Below, in pieces: positions 24,801 to 36,800 of a stretch of 64,000 bases of DNA. The DNA is from Spirometra erinaceieuropaei (lineage: Eukaryota; Platyhelminthes; Cestoda; Diphyllobothriidea; Diphyllobothriidae). The translations under genes and the position numbers were made by a program. Under the pieces are notes generated by a model, which saw only the letters and a program-made list of their open reading frames with translations, did no database searches and was not told the origin of the DNA. Each line of letters starts with the position of its first letter. The stretch's first letter is position 1. Location of the stretch: the NCBI GenBank assembly GCA_902702965.1, contig CACRXP010000411.1:293034-357033 (forward strand), given 5' to 3'.

Positions 24801-27800
24801 TCCATCGCTCAAAACCAAACTAAGCTTAACATAAAAATTCCCAGTTCTGGTAACAAATGCGGGCGGCACAGAGTCGTACAGCCACGAAGTAGTGCTGGGT
24901 GTCAGGTTAGAAAGCACGATCCTATCGCACAGAAAGGAATTTGTGCGCCTGTCAATCAATCTACAACCCTCCCTGGACACATCGCGGACATAAGTCAGTT
25001 CTCATATGCATGAAAATTGGTCCAAAGTACATAACACACGACCCACTAAAGAAAAGACCACAACTGACGCCAAAATCTTAATCGACAGACGGCCTGAAGG
25101 TTAGGGAGCGCAGATACTAACCAGGAGGTTAGTACACAGAAAAGAGCAGAACCATCACAGCTCCGGAGACCCCATGGGGTGACTCGTGAGTAACTCTGTT
25201 TACGGTAAGGCAGACATGCGTCGCATCTACCTCAATCTCCTCCCACTCTCACCATGCCCAAGTGGCAAAGCAAAGTCAAAACGATCGGAGATAACTGTGG
25301 GATACGCGGCTGGTGAGAATGAATCACCTTCTACATGTGACCTGCATGACTTGGCCCGTTGCCTGACACAAACCAAATCTAAAGATAAGGGGATTTCGAG
25401 TTTCACAAAAGTGAAAGGTGTCATAGGGGTAATGGTATGAGGAAATAAGTGCAGTCTGGTCCTTATTCTACATGCGGATCGAGTCAGCATGTCAGTTGAC
25501 AGCCTCCCAAGGCACGACTTTCAGTGCGTCCTCACTGGCGTGCGTAGGATTGGCCATAGTGAAGACTGCGATGGTTTGTGTTAGGGTGGAAGGCACCACA
25601 AGATCGGCTAAGCATCAGCGTAATACCTGATCAACCCACATACCGCACAGCAAAACGTAGGCTATAAGTAGCTTCGTTTCGTGATTTGCTTGGCGAGGAC
25701 AATGGCGGCTAGTAGGAAAAATACATGGTGTACGCAATCAGGAGTAAAGAACAGGGAGAGATGTTGCCAAGGACGAGAGATAAGGTTAGTCACAGCAAGG
25801 CAGTACGGGATTAACTGCTGTTACTTCCACCAATCACGTTTAAGCGGACACTTTTGAGCAAAGGAGGTCGGCCACTACAACACACGCACCCACATTTTGT
25901 CAGTAGCTGCTCAACTGTACTGTGATAACAATGGTGGCTACTAATTGTCCGTGATAGCCGTCACGTTTCCATTTCCCCTTATTAGAGGCTTTAGAAGGGC
26001 GTGCGTTTCCAAGAAGCACGACAAACTACATGGGAAGCATAGGTGAACACCACTCCTCTCGTCATGTTTGTTTTTCCCATAGATGCCGACAAAGCGTGGA
26101 CCAATGCCTCAGTGATAAGGGTGTTAGCGTTTCACTCAGCGCGCGGACCTCATTTGCCTTCGAAAAACGCAAGCGAAACAGTCAACAATGGTTTGGGAAT
26201 GTGGGAGCAGCCTAAGATTTCATGGTCTAGAGAAAGGTATTTTCAGCAGATGTTGGCAGGAAGAGGTAACAGATAAACGGAAGGTACCGCCATTGTCGCT
26301 GCTAACAACGACGATGTCCATTACGTTTGCGGTTACTACCATTGCGATGCTGGGAACCATGCGTTAAGGCCCCGTTTTCGCGAAAAAAACGAACATTTGC
26401 CACTCCGGTCTCTGAGCCTTGGATCAAGACCTGCGGAGCAATGTGCTTTAGAAGGTAGCCTGCGAACTCAACATCCGGTTTCACGACAGGTTCACACGCC
26501 TGGAGAGATGATAATGGCCTGACTAACCCTGGGCTTTCAGGTAGATTTAACGTCCGCCGAATGCCGCTGAGGAGTTTGGCATTGCGTATCAGTTTTCACG
26601 CTGGCACTTTCTGTTTCCCAACATAGGTCACACAAACAGAATGAGCTCACGAGTAACGGCGCTCCGATTAGTGGTTCTGGTGGGAGACACACAGACCCTC
26701 GTCGTTACCTACACTCCGGAGGCTTGTCAGGAATTCAACTTCGCCGATACCAAGGTACTGGCGTCAGCCGGCGGCGAGGGGGTTTTGGAACTTCTCGAGA
26801 TCTGAATCTCTGACGGTTACTTCTCACACCTATACATCGATATGTCTCATACGTATTACTCGTTCGCCGTACGTGAGCAGACGATGCGACCCAACTTTCA
26901 GTCAAGAAAATACTTGGCCGCTGCGTTGCGAGACTACAGCCAGGAAAAGTGCCTGTTATGCTATTTGAATGCATTGACCAACAAGCTTATGGTTTTTGGT
27001 GTCCGTTTCCTCTCATTTCATCTATATCCTAGGGTTATAATTTCTGCCCATTTTTGCTTTACATATGCGTATATATTCACGATTAAAAGGAATTGGTTCT
27101 TACCTAATACACTGTTACTGTAATTTACGTTCTAGTAGGAGTTCTAGGATAGAGTAAAACAGTTGGCTTTATCATGAAGAAACTGCTTCACTAGAGTTAA
27201 TGCCAGTCTCCCAGTTGATATTAGACACTATGGTGCCAAATGGAGCCTGTTGACTGTTTTTTTTCCTGCATCAAGCGGGAGGGGATGATTTTTCTGCCAT
27301 ATTTGTGAAGTTTCCCAAAATTTCCTCATAATTTATGGCACCGTTTGCCAGTTCGCTTACAAAACCTCTTTGCCTTGACGCCGAAACTGTTCTTTTGACC
27401 TTAGATCGACAAGTTGTCAGCCTGTCTCGGATCTAGCACTCTATCTATTCTCAGAGATGNNNNNNNNNNNNNNNNNNNNNNNNNNNNNNNNNNNNNNNNN
27501 NNNNNNNNNNNNNNNNNNNNNNNNNNNNNAGTTTCTGGGGCAACATTTATGTGGCATTCTCGCGTTCTTCGACTGCCGATTGCTGGACGACGAGTCCCCT
27601 CTTGAAGAAAGAAAACGAGCTCTTCTGAGCCTGACCATTTTCATGGATTTAGTTGGAACCCACCCTGTCTCCCGTATGCGAGCCAAATTTATCGCGACTC
27701 TAAAGTGAGCCTCACTCCTTCACCGCATCTCTCTCTCTCTCCACCCTTTCTCTAATTTTTGTTCCATCACAGTATGACCTTTCCGCCTTTGTTTTGGACT

Positions 27801-30800
27801 TTCTCCTTCCGGCTATAATTATTTGTCGATTTTGCAGTTTAGAAATGCCGTTGAAGGCAAACGTATGATAAACCTTTCAACCCTGATATTATGCAAGTAG
27901 GCTTGTTTGCCCGACACTTGAGTGCTACTTTTAATTTGGCATCCTCTGAACTGTTAGGTAAACTCCCCGTTCTTTATTGGAGGTTTTTTTGGCAAAATCA
28001 CCCACCAGAAAGCTTTTAATTCCACAAGCCACCGTCAATGTTGAGATCTGATACGTTTATGAACTTACCTCGAAAAATGTTGTAATCCTTACCAAAGTTC
28101 GATTTTACTTTAGGCTCTGCCTGCGGTACAAGTTCGTTGAGCCGAACGTTGTGGTACAGCTGTGGACAATGTTTTTAAAACTGTGAGTGTTTTTTACGTC
28201 CGCCTGTTAAAAAACTTAGACCCTTCCACTAGGATAGTATAATAAAGAATCGTCGGCGTTGCCTGCTGCTCCACTCATCTCTCCTACCAATCAGGAACGA
28301 CGGGTAATTGCGTTGCTGGGGTCTGCCGTCTAACAGTTAAAATGGTAACAGATGCATCTACAGGAACCGTAATGTTGTACTGGTCATAGTAGTTGTCCCT
28401 TGTTTGGCGGTAGCTACTGCGCCCAATCGCATTCCCAGTCTGTTTGCCTCGGGCAGGTTAGTGAGATATGGGAGAGTGAAGAGTCGGTGAGATCGCCCAG
28501 CTTGGCTTCAGCGCTTATTTCCACATTGTAAGTGATCAATCCTGCTTTTGACACTGTTACAACGCTCTAGAAGTCGTGGCTTGTAAAGTAGCCATTTCAC
28601 GGAATTCTTCTGTCCCGCTCAGAAGTAAGAGCCAGAGCGCTACTTCTCCCGCAGAATGTGACCTTTAGGACCCCTCTCATTTTGGTGAGTTCCGTTGCCA
28701 CTGGCGTAAGAAGAGTGATGTGACGTAGGCACAGCGCAGGTTAGCCTCACTAGACAAAGTGACGCGCAAGTCTGTCGTAGGACACTGACAGACCGTCTTG
28801 CTTCTGACGGTAAAACTACTGTCTGCAGAAGTAGTAATTGTAGTAGTTGCGAGGGTTGCCTTTGAAGAATAGCGTTTTATGCTTTCTGCTATTTAAACTT
28901 TTGTCGCAATGACTAGTCCTAGCACCTCCAGGGTAAGATCAGTTGTTCTGACAATCCAGTGATTGTGCTGTACGCGGCGCTGTTTTCCCAAATCGTCACA
29001 GGATCGTCAAAAGAAATTGCTTTAGAACCCGGACATGAGCCGGATGACTGTAAACTTCCGCAGTTTGAGTGACTCCGGCCATTGAGCCCCGAGCTATGGA
29101 ATTGGATTTAGCTCTCTTTGAAATTGCAGCTTTAGATGGACTTCACAGGGCCAGAGCGCACTTTTTGCCCAGAGTTCTAAATTAGAAGAGTTCTGCCCTC
29201 CTTCGCCCTACAATTGTTGCCTTATCCGCCCAGCGTCCTCTTCTTTTATCTCGTGTTTGCTGAAAACGTGAATGGTCTTTTTGCTTTCTTTCCAAACTCC
29301 GTATGTTTCCTTCAGGCTGGAACCCGAGTCGCTGAGTGAACTGCTGCCTGATGTTGGTGCCAATCTTGTAAGCCTGTATAATATTGCACCGGAGCGAGTT
29401 TCAGAAGCCTTCGCAAATATCTTCGTTCAGCGCAGGTAAAGTCTGTATGAATACAATGTTTTTTTTTCACTTAAAGCAGCCCAGAAAGTAGTTTTTTTTA
29501 TCAGCGTTGTTGACATTTATGCGGCAGACATACGTGGTATAGTTCTTTCCCGGGATACACAGAATTCTGGCACTTGGGCAAACTGTTTTCGGCTGTTTTA
29601 AAGTTGAACGACATTGTCTTTTTTCTCCTTCTTCTATCCATCAGGACGCAACTGGAACCCGTACTTTCCAAACTTTTCTATCTCCCAGCCCTTCCAGGAT
29701 TGGAGAAATTCCAGTCGGTCCTCACTGAGGTGTGTCCCTGGTAAGTTAGCTCAGACACTTCGTCTTTTTCCTCCCATCGTCTTTTCCCTAATAATAAACA
29801 AATCAGATGGTCCATAGTTGTTTACTTATACTGGATCACTAAAATAAGAGATTTATTTGCATGACGCTTCAGATTCATACTCGATCCGGGCTTCAGAGAC
29901 AGCCACGTAGTGAGATTGGGAGGCGCGGCGACTGCAATATTTAGTGAATGTGATAGGATACTTATTGATTGGCTGTCCGCGTTCGAACGACCGATTGACG
30001 AGCCGTCATTACGAGTGACCGTATTTAACGCGACAAGTAATGCAACAAAGGAAGCAAAATGAAGAGTATAGTCAGCCAAAATCGTGGCATAGCATTCCGT
30101 ACATGAGGGAGGTCTCTGAAGCCGCGGCTAGATTTATCGCGCCACTCAGCCTGACTCAACAATCTGTCGACAAGTGATGCGGCCAAAGGACCCTATCCCT
30201 AAACAGATGGCCGTTGTCTGCCGACTTCTCTGCAGCTGTGGGATGTGCAACTACGTTCAAAATATGAGCCTATTTCATGTCATGTCCGTTTTTCTCTTAT
30301 TCTTCTTTCTCTACATAGGCGTTGTCTCTGCTGTTCTGAACCACACTTTGTCGGCACGAACGATCTTCTCTCCCCACCACCCACCGAACTGTCCGATCTG
30401 CTCTGCGCCTGGCTCTCTGCGCTCACTCACTCTAGCCGCCCAGTGCGTCGACTGTGCCTTGCCTCACTCGTACCGCCCTCCACTTCCCTCCTGTCTGCAG
30501 CCTTCTCGTCTGTTGACGGGAAAATAGGTATGCCGTCGGGTCTAATGAATCTTTCGCGCCTGCTGGTGCGGACCCTGCGCTCTCTGGGTTCTGGCGACTC
30601 GACTGCGATGACCGGTACAGAGGAGGTGACCGACGAAGGAACTGGCCTGAGCACTATTCAGGGCCATCGCACCTCGAACAACGCAACCATGCTCTTCGCC
30701 AAGCTACTGACTTGCCTTCTCATGGGTTTAACACGGGATTCAGATGAGGAGATCCGTCTTCTCTACTCCCAGTGGCTCGGCGCGCTCGGGCCCATTGACC

Positions 30801-33800
30801 CCTCGCGGTGAGTTTGTCCGTCGCTGTGCCCACTGGTTTTACCGCTCTGTCCCACGCCCTATCTGCGGCCTACAGGACGCTTTTTGACTAATAATCTTTG
30901 TTCTGACCTGCACAGTCATTGGTTGACTGAACAACAGTTCGATCGTCAAACGTGACGATGTTCATCCCAATCCCCACAGCAAGGTGAGCTCGGGGACAGT
31001 GACCTGCGCGTGAGTTAGTTTATAGTAATAGTAGACTTGCGCAGCATCTGCTGCACCTATCCTCCCCCACTTGGGCTCGGTGTCATGATAAAGGTAAAAA
31101 GACCGGAGGCGGGAGAGGACGCAGGTGGCTGACGCGGCGTGAATCCGCACATAAGCATACCACCACATCCCCTGGTCAGCGCACAAAGGACCAGGATTTC
31201 ACTCAAGAAAATGGGGGGCGGCTCGGATCCCTACTGAGCGGGAGTGCCATAAAGGCCTGTTAGCTACCAGAGTAAACACTGACACTTTATAATGACGCAG
31301 GGTCAACGCTAACCGCACAGGGAGAATCAAATTGCCCTTAAAATTTAGTGTGGCGGAGCGCGAGCTAATAAGTCAGGTGGAAGTACTTCTGATTTGAGGC
31401 AAAATGAGATGTACTGTAGGTCGCTTTACCACCAAACATTCCCTTTGCACACAGCATGCAACTGGTGATGTAGATTACAATAAGGTAAATACAACTTAGC
31501 AGCTTAATTGTTTTGCTCTTCCTGAGGCTTTTCCTGGAATATAGCATGTTCCTGATACGTTACAGGTAACTAGGAAACTTTTAGGAAAGTCACACGGCAA
31601 GAAGTCACCCAGACCCCTCGCATATTCGCGTTTATTCCTGCCATTAAACAGGCCCTTAGTGGTTTTTTTGTTGTAATAGGGGGTCTGTCAACTGTACAGC
31701 GGCAATTACCGTGCCTTCTTTATACCGCAGATAACATTAGTCGTTTTTTCGCCTTGCTGATATTATGTGCATTATCACACACTTTCTGACTTTCTGAGCT
31801 GCCCAAGAACCGACCTTTGTCGGATTCCACTTCTAACAGGCGCCCATTCTGAACAGTAGCCACCCGCAGCAACTTTTTGTCTACGACCGTTTAATAATTC
31901 TGAAATCCAGTTCAAGAGATTTCCTCTTATTCATATGTCTGACAACTTTAAATGGGGCGCTTGTGTATAACGCAATCATACGCCTTGCTGAAATCAAAGT
32001 AAATGACATCTACTGGATGTCCTTCATTCATGGCCCTTGACTACTGTTCGAGCGGCATAAGATTTGTGAGGCAGGACCTCTTTCCGCAGAAAACATATTG
32101 ATCTGAGCTGATATGGCAGCGAGCTGTGTCAAGCGATGTAGTTTATTTTTAACTATCCGTCGCATCAGCCTACGGCAAATAAATGTCAGGTTGACTGGCC
32201 GGTATTTGGTGGGATATAGCCATGATCTTCCCTTACGTATGAGTATGACATTTACCAACTTCCATGTATCAGGAGGTTTGCCAGCTTTGAACGATTTTCG
32301 AGTGATTTGCCTTATGATGGCAAATTTTTGAAAGCAACACTACAGTTCTTCCTGTTTTCTTACAGGCTGGTACTGTCCTCCGACCTGGCTGACACCCCAT
32401 CCACAGCCAGCGTAGAGAGTGCTCTCAATTGGTCTCACCTCTTTCCCTTTGAAGTACTTATGGAGCTCGCCGAGATCTACATGCGCGCTGCCAGCCCTAA
32501 GCAACTTGTGAGTCTCAGCACCGACTTAAATTCTTTCTTCCGCTCATCATCCTTATCATTACCGGACAATAATTAATTATGTCCTGTCTCTTGCCTATGC
32601 GTCGTGCACAGGATTCGACCGCCTTGGCCATCCAAGAACTCCTTCGGCTTTTTGCCGTGCCCGGCACGACTAGTACACGCAGCGGTGACGTTGCCGCAGC
32701 CTCCATCGCCTCCTCCACCGTCGACATCGTCAATGGGGTCTCCCTCTTTATCTCGGGACGAGACCTCTGGATGCGTTTTCCACAAAGCGTGCAAGACCTT
32801 TTTTCTCCGCTGCTCAGTTCAAGGTGCGTGCTGGACCACCCATAAACACCAATTATCTGCCCCCGACTCCTCACTTTGAGTTGTGTCTCCATGACGGCAC
32901 TGCCCATGAAAATCAGAGAAATGATGACTATCACTAACCTGGAGTCCTGTTTCTATTTGTTGTCTTGCACTGCCACAGTTCACAACCTCTTTATGAGTGA
33001 TATTGACAGACTTCCGAAGAAGCGTTGCCGTTGCTAGAACGGGGTCAAACATAGTTGTCCGGAAACTGTTCAAGTGAAGTCTGCTTCATGCCACTCGAGC
33101 TACCACCGAGTGTGTGTGACGTCCCAGAGGCGGGATCGAAGCGCCGGGCAAACCATCGTTGTTTGTGCAGGATATGAGAGGGGGTAGGAGTGTGACCGAT
33201 GGTGCGCCATCTTTCATCGCTGCAGCAAGTGTGATGCAATTTTGGTCTATAACTGCGTCCCAGGAGTTGGAGGTTTCCAAATGGTACGATATAACTCCGT
33301 GCTTCGGATCGACGGCTAGGTTGCACTGGCTTCTTTTTAATGTGGTCCTGTGGGAAATCTCGTGTCCGTAAAATCGAGTTTTTTTAGCTCGAAGTGCCAA
33401 CACGTATGTAACGCACGCGAAGTCTTTCATTTCTACTTTGTTTTTGTCAACAACTATAACAAGACAGGTTCAGCAGGGTGATTTTCATTCCGTATAGCCG
33501 ATCGATAGCTGGTCCTTTGGAAATGACTGTGCCTTAATGAGGTTTTGGTCATTCGTCCATCGTTATTCATGAGGAGCAGCACTATTCCAAGGGTGCAGTG
33601 ATGGCTTATGCCTAAACCAGATTCCAGCTGGACAATTTCGTGTATGATCGACCTGTGTCCTAATCGAGACCTCCTTATCGAGGATTGGTTCCTGTAGTGT
33701 ACGTGGGCGCGGTGTCAGTCTCTGGAACCGCACCAGTCTCCAGTAATCTTGGCTCCCTCGGCGGGTGGAAAGACAGTAAGGTAGCTGTACTGCATGTCTG

Positions 33801-36800
33801 AGACCATTTTCTAAGTTTCTACTTCTCCACTCGAAATTTTGTATTTGCCTTTCTTCTACTTTCTTGGCGACTCTCCTACAAATACCCACAAGTGTAAAAA
33901 ACCAAACCGGTCAAACCGACTAGTAGCCCTTTTTAGTTTAATGTTGCTTGTTTTCTAGGTATGCCCTGGAGACATTTACGGATTGGTCGACAATTCAATT
34001 TCCAATCATCGGCCATCCTAGCTGTCAATCCTATGAATCGTGGATTCGCCTTTGGTCGGGTTCACTTAAGATATACGTAAGGCTTTTGTCCCCTTGTGTT
34101 TATGCGTGTGCATAGTTGCGGTTGGTTTGTCTGTCCTTACGCAGGATTTTTAATTCATCTCCTTAGGTCTCCGAGCCGGTTCACTACCGCCTCTTCCAGG
34201 TGTGCGAACCTGTTGTAAAGTCGGATGTTGAGTTTGCGCGCTACCTCCTCAATCACATTGCTCTGCAGGTCTTGATCGAAGGCTCTGAGATCGGCGTGGC
34301 AAAGGTTCGTTTTTTTTCGCGAAAAATGCGGCCTTAACGCATGGTTCCCAGCATCGCAATGATAGTAACCGCAAACGTAATTGACATCGTCATTGTTAGC
34401 AGCAATAATGGCGGCGTCTTCCGTTTCTCTGTTACCTCTTCTTGCCAACGTCTGCTGAAAATACCTTTTGCTAGACCATGATAGTTTAGGCTGCTCCCAC
34501 ATTCCCAAACCATTGTTGACTGTTTTACTTGCGTTTTTCGAAGGCAAATGAGGTCCGCGCGCTGAGTGAAACGCTAACACACTTATCACTGTGGCACTGA
34601 TCCACGCTTTGTCGGCATCTATGGGAAAAACAAACATGACGAGAGGAGTGGTGTTCACCTATGCTTCCCATTTAGCTTTTTGCGCTTTTTGGAAACGCAC
34701 GCCCTTCTAAAGCCTCTAATAAGGGGAAATGAAAACGGGACGGCTACCACCGACAATTAATAGCCAGCATTCCTATCACAGTACAGTTGCGCAGCTACTG
34801 ACAAAATGTGGGTGCATGCGTTATAGTGACCGACCACAGTTTAGTTCAGTTCAGTCTATTTAAGGGAAGATAGGTGTGTACCATGGAAATCCCTATTTGT
34901 TACACGCAGAGGAAACATGTGAAAAAAGGGCAAAGAAATACGAGGGGAATATTAAAAACTGTACACATGAACACAGCATTTCATGCCTTAACAGTATTTG
35001 AAGGCATATGAACTCGGTCTTTGACTAATACAGTTGATATTTTAGGCCGCATAAGCTACAGCAAAGTAGTAATATTTATAGTCTGCAAGCGTCTTAGTGA
35101 ATGCCGGCAGTTGCGTGCGCCGTGGTACAAAAACTAATAAATTACATAAACGGGTGCTACTTCCACATTGGTAGCAGTATCATTATAGTACTAAATTGTT
35201 AACGTTGGTCATCGAGACGGGTGCGGTCGGGTGGCATTGTCGTGCGCACTCCAATGTTGATCCAGCCTCCGTTTAAAAGTTTCTACGAATCCAGACATAA
35301 CAACGTTCTCAGGCAAAGCATTCCAAGCTGTAACCACCCTGTTGGAGAAAACGTTTCGTGTGTCAGACGTAGTTTAAGTGGATGACCTCTCAGGTTAATC
35401 GTAGTCGCCAACTCGAAGAAGTCCCTGCTACGAGGCAGCAGCCCTGATTACGCAGAATGCGGAGAGCATGTATTAGGTCACCACGTAGCTGCCTGTAACT
35501 CAAAGGAAAAAAATAAAAATTAGCTAATCGTGTTTTGTAGGGTAGTGAACTTACTTGTACTTGATACGGCTGCGATCATGCCTGATCTAGCCGGCCTCGA
35601 TGATGTCACGAACTGTACCTCTCCACGCGTGACTATCCGCAGCAGCAGATCTGGACAGCTCAACCCATTCTCTTCGCCAACGACGGAGACCGAATACCGA
35701 AGGTCCAAGGACCACCTCCATGTCTTGACGAACTGTGTCGAGCCAGGTTTTGAGTTGACCCCCTTTTCGAGGCCTTCAATGACGCAACGGTGCCGGATCG
35801 AGGGCATTAACACCGAGCTCCCGAGGTGGACGACGAAGAACATGCCCAAGCCACCCCAGTCGTCTTTCTTGTATGACCTGAGTTATCCTTGCGATGTCGC
35901 AGCAAGCACGGACTGTCTCATTTGAGACGAAGTCGGTGAACTTCACTCGAAGGATGATTCCCAAGCAGTGGTGACAAAATACCCCGAGTTTTTGCTCGTC
36001 CTCCACGCACAAAGCCCAGCATTCACAACCGCAGAGAAGGACAGACCGGACAGACAAGCGATGCACGCGAATCTTAGTGGCGATTGAGAGGTCGCGTCGG
36101 ATCTATAGGCATTTTCAAAGGCTTGAGAAAACCCGTCGGGCAGCATAATTTCAGGAGATAATGTCGTCCTTACTCAGTCCATTAGGCATCAGCCTCGCCC
36201 CGAGGTATTTAAAACTGTCTACTTCTTCAAGTTGACAGCCATCAATCCCGAGGGGTGCCCTCTCCTGGTCAGGGATGCAGCTTGAAAGCACTTTATTCTT
36301 TCCGGCGTTTATTGATACACAGACCGATTTAGCGACCTCTTTCACCCGTGACGCCGTAGGCTGCAGATCACTAAAACTTGAAACAAGTAAGACGATATCG
36401 TCGGCATAGTCGAGATCAGTCAGCCGGGTGCAAACTCAACACCGTCACCTTGGAGTAGGGTCCTCCGAGGATCCAGTCAATAGCATAGTTGAACAGAATG
36501 GGTGACAGGATACAACCCTGTCGAACGCCAGACCGAATACCGAAGGGTTGGGTAAGGTTGTTGCGGACCGGGACTCGCGCGGTGGTAGAACGTTAATAGG
36601 CCTTGTTCATGGCGATGTTTTGTCTGGTACACCATCTAGCGCCATTATCCGCCACGGGGACTCACAATGGACGGAATCGAACTCGGCGGCAGTCAATGAA
36701 GCAGACGGCCGTTGGTTGTTGGTAGCAATCGCGAAATTCAAGAATACGCCTCAGGGTGAATATCTGGTCCGCGCACCGACATCCAGCAAGAAATCCGGCT

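Larger units (their letters stand above)
22425..27404. other. Large repeat-filled intron(s) with an ATR segment not found
   Basis: It contains R1, R2, an S copy and the inverted ATR exon copy (listed separately). About 130 residues of UME-region ATR sequence expected here by comparison with human ATR were not recognised. An open stretch after a good acceptor at about 24498 and one at about 26631-26750 were examined and not accepted. Confidence 0.5.
30808..32365. other. Intron with an S repeat and a LINE fragment
   Basis: It contains the minus-strand S copy (30960-31210) and a minus-strand CR1-like RT fragment (31790-32330). The stretch 31220-31790 shows nothing I can name. Confidence 0.6.

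Noticed and set aside
26631..26750. Open stretch with plausible acceptor and donor (start [15 protein letters not shown])
   Set aside because: No match to ATR or any family I know, and no phase link to the neighbouring exons.
34155..34658. 167-codon minus-strand open frame, with a related frame on the + strand at 26043-26276
   Set aside because: It is antisense to the ATR exon 34167-34304 and its intron, and the second frame is the inverted duplicate of that same DNA. Similarity between the frames reflects the DNA duplication, not a protein family.
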